From contig DBNK01000015.1 of the NCBI GenBank assembly GCA_002298335.1, forward strand, positions 1 to 64,000: a stretch of DNA of 64,000 bases, in the 5' to 3' direction. How positions within the stretch are numbered: the stretch's first letter is position 1; every line of letters begins with the position of its first letter. The position numbers and the translations under genes were made by a program. This document shows, one piece after another, positions 44,854-52,567 of this stretch. The notes beneath the pieces were generated by a model. It ran no database searches and was not told the origin of the DNA. It saw only the letters and a program-made list of their open reading frames with translations. This DNA comes from Thalassolituus sp. UBA674 (GTDB taxonomy: Bacteria; Pseudomonadota; Gammaproteobacteria; Pseudomonadales; Oceanobacteraceae).

Positions 44854-46595
44854 CAGATACTGATCTGGCTTTGCAGGTGAGACAGCAGATCCGACAGGGC
44901 GATGTCCTGTTTGTCTTCGCTGCGGCGGTATTTGTATTCGAGTGTACCGGCTTCCAGCCCGCGGTCGCTGATGACGATGCGGTGAGGAATACCCATCAGT
45001 TCCATTTCGGCAAACTTCACCCCCGGGCTGGTCTTCTTGTCGCGGTCATCCAGATACACGTCATAGCCGGCTGCAGTCAGCTCAGCGTAGAGTTTCTCTG
45101 TGGCTTCCTGAACCGCTTCGGAGCGGTGCAGATTCATCGGCACAATACCGATGTGGAAGGGGGCGATGGCGTCCGGCCAGATGATGCCCTTGTCGTCGTG
45201 ATTCTGCTCAATCGCAGAGGCCACCACACGGGTTACACCAATGCCGTAACAGCCCATCATCATGACGCTGTCTTTGCCGTTTTCATCCAGCACCGTGGCC
45301 TTCATGGCTGAGGAATACTTCTGTCCCAGCTGGAAGATATGGCCGACTTCAATGCCGCGTTTGATGTCCAGTGTGCCTTTGCCACACGGGCTCGGGTCAC
45401 CGGCGACCACGTTGCGCAGGTCGGCAACCTCGGCCAGTTCGACATCGCGGCCCCAGTTACAGCCGGTGAAGTGAAAGCCTTCTTCGTTGGCGCCACAGAC
45501 AAAGTCCGCCATGTGGGCGGCGCTGCGGTCCACGTAAATGCGGGCGGACAGGTTGCGCGGCCCGGTGAAGCCGGCAACACCACCGATTTTCTGGATTTCA
45601 TCCGCACTGGCAAACTGCAGCGGGTTAAGAACCCCGGGCAGTTTCTCAGCCTTAATTTCGTTCAGGGTATGGTCACCACGGATGAACAGCACCACAGGTT
45701 CACCGGCTTCGTCTTCGGCGGCGTCTTCCGCTTCGCTGGTGCCACGCACCACAATGGCTTTCAGCGTCTGGTTGGCTGCCATATTCAGCAGGGCCGCGAC
45801 ATCATCGATGCTGCTGGTGCCCGGGGTTGCAACTTTTTCAAAGTCAGCAGAAGGAGCAGGGCGCTCACCGGCCGGAGCCAGAGCTTCTGCCAGTTCAACG
45901 TTGGCGGCGTAGTCGCTGGAGTCTGAGAAGGCGATATCGTCTTCACCGGAGTCGGCCAGTACATGGAATTCATGGGATGACGCACCACCGATGGAACCGG
46001 TATCGGCCAGTACCGGGCGGAAATCCAGACCCAGGCGGGTAAAGATGCGCGTATAGGCTTCGTGCATCCGCTCGTAGGTTTCCTGCAGGCTGGCTTCGTT
46101 CAGGTGGAAGGAGTAGGCATCTTTCATGATGAATTCGCGCGAGCGCATCACACCGAAGCGCGGGCGGGTTTCATCACGGAACTTGGTCTGAATCTGGAAC
46201 AGGTTCATCGGCAGCTGCTTATAACTGCTGATGTTGTTGCGCGCGAGATCTGTCACGACTTCTTCGTGGGTCGGGCCGACACAGAAGTCGCGGTTGTGGC
46301 GGTCTTTCAGACGCAGCAGCTCGCCGCCGTACTGGAACCAGCGGCCGGTTTCTTCCCACAGCTCGGCAGGCTGAACGGCTGGCATCAGGATTTCCTGAGC
46401 ACCGGCGCGGTTCATCTCTTCACGCACAATGTTCTCTACCTTCTTAAGGGTACGGACGCCCAGAGGCAGCCAGGTATAGAGACCGGCGGCGAGCTTACGG
46501 ATCATCCCGGAACGCAGCATCAGCTGATGACTGACAACCACCGCATCAGCCGGGGATTCTTTTTCGGTCGCAATAAAAAATTCTGTGGCGCGCAT
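44853..46595 (-). CDS. proS: Prolyl-tRNA synthetase
   Basis: 580 residues, bacterial type with inserted editing (YbaK-like) domain between the class II motifs. N-terminus MRATEFFIATEKESPADA, GLYTWLPLG, motif 2 around FRDETRPRFGVMRSREFIMKD, and motif 3 around GIGVTRVVASAIEQ. Charges tRNA-Pro. The frame is open 34 codons upstream; ATG at 46593-46595 matches E. coli ProS. Confidence 0.97.
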   Translation of the reverse strand: MRATEFFIATEKESPADAVVVSHQLMLRSGMIRKLAAGLYTWLPLGVRTLKKVENIVREEMNRAGAQEILMPAVQPAELWEETGRWFQYGGELLRLKDRHNRDFCVGPTHEEVVTDLARNNISSYKQLPMNLFQIQTKFRDETRPRFGVMRSREFIMKDAYSFHLNEASLQETYERMHEAYTRIFTRLGLDFRPVLADTGSIGGASSHEFHVLADSGEDDIAFSDSSDYAANVELAEALAPAGERPAPSADFEKVATPGTSSIDDVAALLNMAANQTLKAIVVRGTSEAEDAAEDEAGEPVVLFIRGDHTLNEIKAEKLPGVLNPLQFASADEIQKIGGVAGFTGPRNLSARIYVDRSAAHMADFVCGANEEGFHFTGCNWGRDVELAEVADLRNVVAGDPSPCGKGTLDIKRGIEVGHIFQLGQKYSSAMKATVLDENGKDSVMMMGCYGIGVTRVVASAIEQNHDDKGIIWPDAIAPFHIGIVPMNLHRSEAVQEATEKLYAELTAAGYDVYLDDRDKKTSPGVKFAEMELMGIPHRIVISDRGLEAGTLEYKYRRSEDKQDIALSDLLSHLQSQISI

Positions 46596-46775
46596 AAATA
46601 GAAGGTTAAGCCTGATTAAAAGGATTGCCATTCTATCGCCTGCTCTGAACGATGAAAAGGAATGACAGTTTGTCCAAAAAATGAACAAAAGAGACAAATG
46701 GCCGCTGTCTTTTGCATTGTGTTGTTCTATAACTGTCTGAGATACTGAACGGCTTGAATGAGCTCAGAGTGATCA

Positions 46776-47417
46776 ATGCCTACTTCTAACCTGCCTGCCG
46801 AACCTGTGTTGAGCGAGGAGCTTCCCGTTGCGGAAGCCTGCCTGCGCAACCGGCGTCCGATTCTGGACGTCCTCGGTCGTTATGTGCCGGAAGACGGGTT
46901 TGTGCTTGAAGTAGGCAGTGGTACCGGCCAGCACGGTGCCTACATGACCGAACACCTGCCGGGTGTGCGCTGGCGCCCGACCGAAGTACGCAGCCGCCTG
47001 GCGGATGTACGTCTCTGGCATCAACATACCAATAACCCGCGGTTCCTGGCGCCTCTGGAGCTGGATGTCACACAGGACATCTGGCCATCCCGTGATGCCG
47101 ATGTGGTATTCAGTGCCAACGTGGTGCATTACATCAGCTGGCGTGAAGTGGAATGTATGTTCCGTGGCGTGCAGCGCATTCTCAAGCCGGGTGGTCTGCT
47201 GATTCTGTACGGCCCGTACAACTACGATGGTCAGTTCACCAGTGAAGGTAACGTGGAGCTGGATAAGTGGCTGCGCGAGCGCAACCCGGATTCCGGCATC
47301 AAGGACTTTGAGCAGGTGATGCTCAGTGCCCGTAAATACGATCTCTTCCTGCAGGCTGACGAAGAGATGCCGGCGAATAACCGTACTCTGGTGTTCAAGA
47401 AAGCCGACATGGTATGA
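46776..47417 (+). CDS. DUF938-type SAM-dependent methyltransferase
   Basis: 213 residues. SAM site LEVGSGTGQHGAYM (about 48-61), a conserved WRPTEVRSRLADVR and FSANVVHYISW; ends with VFKK. DUF938 proteins are class I methyltransferase folds of unknown substrate. Overlaps tag by 4 bp. Confidence 0.85.
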   Translation: MPTSNLPAEPVLSEELPVAEACLRNRRPILDVLGRYVPEDGFVLEVGSGTGQHGAYMTEHLPGVRWRPTEVRSRLADVRLWHQHTNNPRFLAPLELDVTQDIWPSRDADVVFSANVVHYISWREVECMFRGVQRILKPGGLLILYGPYNYDGQFTSEGNVELDKWLRERNPDSGIKDFEQVMLSARKYDLFLQADEEMPANNRTLVFKKADMV

Positions 47418-47995
47418 CGTCTGCCAACTCTGAGCTGCAGCCCTGTCCGTGGGCCAGTGGCGATCTCTATCTCGCGTATCACGATAACGAATGGGGCGTT
47501 CCCTGTGTTGATCGCGTCCGCCTGTTTGAAAAACTCTGCCTGGAAGGGCAGCAGGCCGGACTCAGCTGGATTACTGTGCTGAAAAAACGTCCGGTTTACC
47601 GTCAGCGTTTTCATGGCTTTGAACCGGAAAAGGTCGCGGCCATGAGCGATGCCGACATTGAATCCTGCCTGCAGGATGCCGGACTGATCCGTCACCGTGG
47701 CAAACTCGAAGCCATCCGTCTCAACGCTCAGGCCTGGCTGGCTGCAGAAGAGCAGGGCACAGACATGGTGCAGTGGCTCTGGTCTTACGTCGGCGGTGAA
47801 CCGGTCATTAATCATCTGGCGTCTTTGTCTGATGCACCAGCCCAGACAGCACAATCCCAGGCGATGAGCAAAGCCCTGAAGAAAATGGGTTTCCGCTTCG
47901 TTGGTCCGACCACCTGCTATGCCTTCATGCAGAGCATGGGCATGGTGAATGACCATCTCGTCACTTGTCCCTGCCATCCTCAGAATCTCGCCTGA
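47414..47995 (+). CDS. tag: DNA-3-methyladenine glycosylase I
   Basis: 193 residues. CPWASGDLYLAYHDNEWGVP at the N-terminus, FEKLCLEGQQAGLSW, and C-terminal FRFVGPTTCYAFMQS and HLVTCPC; the N-terminal Cys with the late His/Cys residues make the Tag zinc site. Removes 3-methyladenine from alkylated DNA. Second gene of a pair with the methyltransferase. Confidence 0.95.
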   Translation: MTSANSELQPCPWASGDLYLAYHDNEWGVPCVDRVRLFEKLCLEGQQAGLSWITVLKKRPVYRQRFHGFEPEKVAAMSDADIESCLQDAGLIRHRGKLEAIRLNAQAWLAAEEQGTDMVQWLWSYVGGEPVINHLASLSDAPAQTAQSQAMSKALKKMGFRFVGPTTCYAFMQSMGMVNDHLVTCPCHPQNLA

Positions 47996-47996
47996 C

Positions 47997-48067
47997 ATTT
48001 GTGACAGCTCCGCGCCTTGCTGTACGGATTTGCCCTCCTTATACTCCGACGCATAGCTGACACAAAT
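47997..48067 (+). promoter_or_regulatory. Promoter of moxR framed by a 13-bp inverted repeat
   Basis: TTGCTG (48017-48022), 17-bp spacer, TATACT (48040-48045): a strong sigma70 match 31 bp before the moxR ATG. Arms ATTTGTGACAGCT (47997-48009) and AGCTGACACAAAT (48055-48067; one mismatch) lie symmetrically on either side. TGTGA-like half sites recall CRP/FNR-type boxes; a looping repressor is equally possible. Confidence 0.6.
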
Positions 48068-48076
48068 GAGGTATTT

Positions 48077-48919
48077 ATGAAGTTTCAGGGGACCGGCGAA
48101 TACGTCGCCACGACGGAACTGCAGATGGCGGTCAACGCCGCAATCACACTCCAGCGTCCTCTGCTGCTGAAAGGTGAGCCGGGAACCGGTAAAACCATGC
48201 TGGCCGAGCAGCTGGCTGCTTCTCTGGGTACCGACCTGATTCAGTGGCACATCAAAAGTACCACCCGCGCCCATCAGGGCCTGTACGAATACGATGCCGT
48301 ATCCCGCCTGCGCGATTCACAGCTCGGCAACGACAGGGTGCATGACATCAGCAACTACATTGTGCAGGGCAAGCTCTGGGAAGCCTTTACCGCTGATAAG
48401 CCGGTGGTACTGCTGATCGATGAAATCGATAAAGCGGATATTGAATTCCCCAACGACCTGCTGCTGGAACTCGATAAGATGGAGTTCTATGTCTACGAGA
48501 CAAAAGAGCGGGTGCAGGCCAAACACCGCCCCATCATTCTGATCACCAGCAACAATGAGAAAGAGCTGCCGGATGCCTTCCTGCGCCGCTGCTTTTTTCA
48601 CTACATCGACTTCCCGGACCGCGAGACCATGAAAGCCATCGTTGATGTGCACTTCCCGGGTGTGGAGCAGAAGCTGGTCAGTGAAGCGTTGGAGATCTTC
48701 TTTGAGATCCGCAAGGTCCCAGGGCTGAAGAAAAAACCCTCTACTTCTGAACTGATTGACTGGCTGAAACTGCTGATGGCTGACAGTCTGGGGACGGATC
48801 TGCTGCGTAATGCCGATGCGTCGAAAACACTGCCACCTATGGCCGGTGCACTGGTGAAAAACGAGCAGGACGTTCATCTGCTGGAAAAACTGGCCTTCAT
48901 GAGCCGCCGTCGCAGCTGA
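48077..48919 (+). CDS. MoxR-family AAA+ ATPase
   Basis: 280 residues. Walker A GEPGTGKTML (about 37-46), Walker B VVLLIDEIDKAD, sensor ITSNNEKELPDAFLRRC. MoxR proteins act with VWA-domain partners as chaperones for metal-cofactor or complex assembly. The ATG at 48077 follows a GAGG; the frame is open upstream, but the promoter at 48017-48045 excludes that start. 16 bp before the VWA gene. Confidence 0.92.
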   Translation: MKFQGTGEYVATTELQMAVNAAITLQRPLLLKGEPGTGKTMLAEQLAASLGTDLIQWHIKSTTRAHQGLYEYDAVSRLRDSQLGNDRVHDISNYIVQGKLWEAFTADKPVVLLIDEIDKADIEFPNDLLLELDKMEFYVYETKERVQAKHRPIILITSNNEKELPDAFLRRCFFHYIDFPDRETMKAIVDVHFPGVEQKLVSEALEIFFEIRKVPGLKKKPSTSELIDWLKLLMADSLGTDLLRNADASKTLPPMAGALVKNEQDVHLLEKLAFMSRRRS

Positions 48920-48935
48920 TGGCGGCTGTTTCCTT

Positions 48936-50117
48936 ATGCTGATTGACTTCTTCCGCACCGTTCACGAACACAAGATCCCCTGCTCAGTGCGCGAGTATCT
49001 GGATCTGGTGCGGGCGCTGGAGGCGGGTGTTGCCTTTGCCGATCAGGAAGACTTCTACGCTCTGGCGAAAGTCTGTCTGGTGAAGGATGAAAAGTACTAC
49101 GACCGCTTTGATAAAGCCTTTACGGCCTATTTCAAAGGGCTGGATGCCTTGCCGGATGGTGTGGACTCGGTTGATATTCCGGCGGAATGGATGCGCAAAG
49201 AATTTGAGCGCTTTCTGTCCGAAGAGGATATGGCAAAGATCGAGAGTCTCGGTGGCTTCGACAAGCTGATGGAGACGCTGAAAGAACGTCTGGAAGAACA
49301 GAAAAAACGCCATCAGGGCGGCAACAAAATGATCGGCACCGGCGGTATTTCCCCGTTTGGTGCTCACGGCTACAACCCGGAAGGGGTGCGCATTGATCAG
49401 GGTGAATCACGGCATAAAAAAGCGGTGAAAGTCTGGGAACAGCGCAATTACCGTGATCTGGATGACAGCATTGAACTGGGCACGCGTAACATGAAGGTGG
49501 CGCTGCGGCGTCTGCGTCGTTTTGCGCGGCAGGGGGCGGCCGAAGAACTGGATCTGGACCAGACCATCAGCTCGACTGCGCGCAACGCCGGATACCTCGA
49601 TATTCGTATGGTTCCGGAGCGGCATAATGCGGTGAAAGTGCTACTCTTTTTTGATGTCGGCGGCTCGATGGACCCGTACGTCCGCATCTGTGAAGAGTTG
49701 TTTTCCGCGGCCCGCAGTGAGTTCAAGCAGATGGAGAGTTTTTACTTCCATAACTGTCTGTATGAGTCCGTGTGGAAGAAGAGCTTCCGTCGTATGGACG
49801 AAAGTATCTCCACCTGGGATGTACTGAACAAATACGGTGACGATTACCGGGTGATTTTCGTCGGTGATGCCATGATGGCTCCCTACGAGGTAACGCATCC
49901 CGGTGGCAGTGTGGAACACTGGAACAAAGAAGCCGGTGCCGTCTGGCTGGAACGCATGAAAACGCATTTTCCGAAGATGGTCTGGCTGAACCCGGAACGG
50001 CAGGAATACTGGAGCAGTGGCGGATCACTGGGGCTGATCCGCAGCCTCATGGATCAGCATATGTACCCGCTGACTCTGAGCGGGATTGAGGAAGCCATGC
50101 GTTTTCTCAGTAAATGA
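48936..50117 (+). CDS. VWA-domain (CoxE-like) protein
   Basis: 393 residues. N-terminal helical region, a central basic/low-complexity part with GTGGISPFGAHGYNPEGVR, then a von Willebrand A domain from about 230 with a degenerate MIDAS FFDVGGSMDPY and GDAMMAPYEV. Partner of the MoxR ATPase encoded upstream. The client is unknown. 135 bp and an extended -10 promoter separate it from the next envelope genes. Confidence 0.9.
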   Translation: MLIDFFRTVHEHKIPCSVREYLDLVRALEAGVAFADQEDFYALAKVCLVKDEKYYDRFDKAFTAYFKGLDALPDGVDSVDIPAEWMRKEFERFLSEEDMAKIESLGGFDKLMETLKERLEEQKKRHQGGNKMIGTGGISPFGAHGYNPEGVRIDQGESRHKKAVKVWEQRNYRDLDDSIELGTRNMKVALRRLRRFARQGAAEELDLDQTISSTARNAGYLDIRMVPERHNAVKVLLFFDVGGSMDPYVRICEELFSAARSEFKQMESFYFHNCLYESVWKKSFRRMDESISTWDVLNKYGDDYRVIFVGDAMMAPYEVTHPGGSVEHWNKEAGAVWLERMKTHFPKMVWLNPERQEYWSSGGSLGLIRSLMDQHMYPLTLSGIEEAMRFLSK

Positions 50118-50139
50118 TGGTCGCCAGTGAAGGTAACCA

Positions 50140-50170
50140 TTGCGGCATGACTGGGGTTATCTGCTATGAT
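50140..50170 (+). promoter_or_regulatory. Probable extended -10 promoter of the 50253-61186 gene cluster
   Basis: TGCTATGAT (50162-50170) is an extended -10 box; TTGCGG (50140-50145) is a possible -35 at 19 bp. 82 bp before the first gene of the cluster. Confidence 0.45.
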
Positions 50171-50252
50171 GCAGCCACTTCCCCGTCTATCAGCGGTATA
50201 AAAAACGGCAGGCATGCCATAACAATAACTGATTGCGAAGGGCATTGATTAC

Positions 50253-50957
50253 ATGCATTTCAGAGGCCGCACATGGCCTTTCCTACAGATCCTGATGGTT
50301 TTTCTGCTGGCGGCGTCACCTGCGCAGGCGGAACAGGACTACATCCCTCTGCGCAGTGGCCCGTCTGAAGCCTTTCCTGTCATCGCTGAGATTACTCCCG
50401 ACCTCAAGGTACGGGCGATCAAACGCCGTGGCAGCTGGTTTCTGCTCACCGATGAGCGCAAGCAGGGCTGGCTGCACGCTGATCAGCTGTACCGCATCAC
50501 CAGCCTTGGCAGTGATCAGCAGTCACTGCTGATGAACATCAGCCGTCCGGGCAAAACCCGTCTGGAAGCCGGCTTCAGCAGTGAAAATGAAGTCTTTGCC
50601 GGTGTCAGTGCTTTCTTCCGTGATTACCGTCTGTATGGCCGCTACACCCATGCTTCAACCGGAAGCAGCGGCTGGAGTCTGGCCGAGGCTGGCCTGATCC
50701 GGACGTTTGCCCGCATGGGAGACTCCTTCAGTTTCAACTGGTCCGCCGGACTGGGTGCCGGGCAGGATGAAGACGGCAACCGTCACTGGCATACCGAAAA
50801 AGACACCATTGTTCCCGTTGCCTCTGTGTCTGCCGATGCCGTCTGGCACGCTGAACAGCGCTTTGAAATCGGTGTGCGTACATCGTGGCAGCTGGCCATT
50901 ACCGAAGAGCGGCAGAATTACCCCGCGGTTTCACTATTCTGGAATCTGAGATTATGA
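50253..50957 (+). CDS. SH3-domain outer-membrane barrel-like protein
   Basis: 234 residues. Signal peptide to about residue 26 (PAQAEQ), a bacterial SH3 domain (28-83; LRSGPSEAFPVIAEI, RRGSWFLL, QGWLHADQLYRI), then ~150 residues of amphipathic strands ending FWNLRL, resembling an 8-strand barrel. The SH3 part could bind peptidoglycan or a partner. First gene of a tight 12-gene run; its stop overlaps the next ATG. Confidence 0.7.
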   Translation: MHFRGRTWPFLQILMVFLLAASPAQAEQDYIPLRSGPSEAFPVIAEITPDLKVRAIKRRGSWFLLTDERKQGWLHADQLYRITSLGSDQQSLLMNISRPGKTRLEAGFSSENEVFAGVSAFFRDYRLYGRYTHASTGSSGWSLAEAGLIRTFARMGDSFSFNWSAGLGAGQDEDGNRHWHTEKDTIVPVASVSADAVWHAEQRFEIGVRTSWQLAITEERQNYPAVSLFWNLRL

Positions 50958-51562
50958 GAAGCATAACACTGGCTCTGGCAGGCCTGCTGATGCTCACGGC
51001 GGCCGGCGTCAGGGCTGATGAAACTATCTATCAACCGGCGCCCATGGTTGATAATGGTCTGAACGATCTGACCAAACCATCAACTCAGCACGGCATGCTC
51101 GGACTGGGCTATACCACCTCACTGATTGAAAACACCGGTCTGCAGAATGGCGTCCTGGTGTCCGCACGTTACTTCACCGGCGACAAATGGTACGCCCTGG
51201 GCGAAGTTGAGATGGCGACTTACAGCACCAACACCCTGGTGGCCGATGACTCAGTGAATGTGCCGGATGATTCGACCCGTTACGCGCTTGGGATGGGCTA
51301 CTCACTGCTGCAGGGTAATGCCTCTGTCAGTGGTAAAACCGTGATGCCGTTTGTGCTGGCGGTGGAGCTGGCAGCCGGTGAACAGAGTTTCGGCGATACC
51401 GGTGGCCTGTATCTGAGTGGTGGTATTTCGACTCAGGTGCACTGGAAGAAATACTGGGGTGCGCTTGGCATCCGTCAGTTCAATCTGGATGAAAACGCAC
51501 AGCCACTGATTAATTCAGAATGGGGAATCCAATGGGATATCCAGCTCGGCTTCTGGTTCTGA
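50954..51562 (+). CDS. Predicted outer-membrane beta-barrel protein
   Basis: 202 residues. Signal peptide (about 1-20, GVRADE), alternating strands with Gly/Tyr/Trp turns, C-terminal WDIQLGFWF ending in Phe. Small OmpA/GltB-like barrel; family not recognised. ATGA overlap with the SH3 gene; overlaps the following redoxin gene by 31 bp, an unusually long overlap for two secreted proteins. Confidence 0.7.
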   Translation: MRSITLALAGLLMLTAAGVRADETIYQPAPMVDNGLNDLTKPSTQHGMLGLGYTTSLIENTGLQNGVLVSARYFTGDKWYALGEVEMATYSTNTLVADDSVNVPDDSTRYALGMGYSLLQGNASVSGKTVMPFVLAVELAAGEQSFGDTGGLYLSGGISTQVHWKKYWGALGIRQFNLDENAQPLINSEWGIQWDIQLGFWF

Positions 51563-52032
51563 CCACGCTGCTGCTTGCTTCCCTGGCTCAGGCTGACAGC
51601 CTCAAGCCCGGAGACAAGGTGCCGGACTTCACGCTGCCCGCTAATAAAGGGCTGGCGCAGAGTCTGCACGAAGCCACCGGGTCGCCGGTGATGCTGATCT
51701 GGCTGGGTGAGTGTTACGACTGCCCGGAATCGATTGTGCGTTATCAGATCCTGGCCGAGAGCCAGAAGATTGAAGGACTTAAAGGCTGGTTTGTCTGGTC
51801 GTCGGAAAATCCGGACAACAAACCACCGAAGATGCGTCTGCCTATGCTGATGTTCAGCCCTGAACTGAACAACGCCTGGCTGTTTGAAGAACGCCCGGCG
51901 GTGATGCTGATCAGCCCTGATGGTCATCTGGATCACCTTATCCTGGGTGACCTTGCAGAGAATTACCAGGAAGTCGAGACAACCCTGATGCGCTGGTTGT
52001 CGGACACCCGGGACGGGTATTTAGTGGAGTAA
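51532..52032 (+). CDS. Secreted thioredoxin-fold (redoxin-like) protein
   Basis: 166 residues. Signal peptide (ASLAQA, about 18), redoxin-type start KPGDKVPDFTLP and a CYDC pair within WLGECYDCPESI where TlpA/ResA-type proteins have CxxC. Probably a periplasmic disulfide handler or peroxidase-like protein; no cis-Pro could be assigned with certainty. ATG at 51532 has GGGGA; 51520 is an alternative. It may service disulfides of the neighbouring envelope proteins (the TonB-like protein has two conserved Cys). Confidence 0.75.
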   Translation: MGYPARLLVLTTLLLASLAQADSLKPGDKVPDFTLPANKGLAQSLHEATGSPVMLIWLGECYDCPESIVRYQILAESQKIEGLKGWFVWSSENPDNKPPKMRLPMLMFSPELNNAWLFEERPAVMLISPDGHLDHLILGDLAENYQEVETTLMRWLSDTRDGYLVE

Positions 52033-52035
52033 ATT

Positions 52036-52563
52036 ATGAAATATTTTGTTGCCCTGTTTCTGCTGTTCAGTCTCAGCGTGCACGCTGAAGAAGCTGGCAG
52101 AGAAGGTGCGGGGGACGGTGATGCCGCCATCCGTGAAGAAGTGCTGACGGTGAAAGAAGCGGTTCTGGAATTGAACAAAGACCTTTATGCACTGGAGCGC
52201 GAGCTGCTGAGTCCGGCAACTGCGCGGGCGTCGTTTCATCTGTCCCTGAACTACGGCAAGTTCTTTACACCTATGTCGCTGACCCTGAGCGTCGATGGCA
52301 AAGTCCAGATTCAGCACCTGTATACAGAGCAGCAGTTCCGTGCGCTGAAAATGGGTGCGGTGCATCCGCTGGGAGACCTGAACCTGTCGCCTGGCAAGCA
52401 CACGGTCACTGCCCTTGTACGTGGTGTTGACCACCTGGGCCAGGACCTGGAGCTGAACGTCGCCCAGACCGTTACTAAAACCAGTAAACCCCTGATCACC
52501 GAACTGCTGATTACTGATAAAGAAGATCTGCAGAGTGCCAGGCTGGAACTGAAATACTGGTAA
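52036..52563 (+). CDS. Secreted protein of unknown function
   Basis: 175 residues. Signal peptide (about 1-17, SVHAEE), a short coiled coil (about 30-58), then a beta-sandwich-like C-terminus (MSLTLSVDGKVQIQHLYTE; LSPGKHTVTALVRGVD). No recognised family. Lies 3 bp after the redoxin gene and 4 bp before a TPR gene. Confidence 0.65.
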   Translation: MKYFVALFLLFSLSVHAEEAGREGAGDGDAAIREEVLTVKEAVLELNKDLYALERELLSPATARASFHLSLNYGKFFTPMSLTLSVDGKVQIQHLYTEQQFRALKMGAVHPLGDLNLSPGKHTVTALVRGVDHLGQDLELNVAQTVTKTSKPLITELLITDKEDLQSARLELKYW

Positions 52564-52567
52564 GCAG

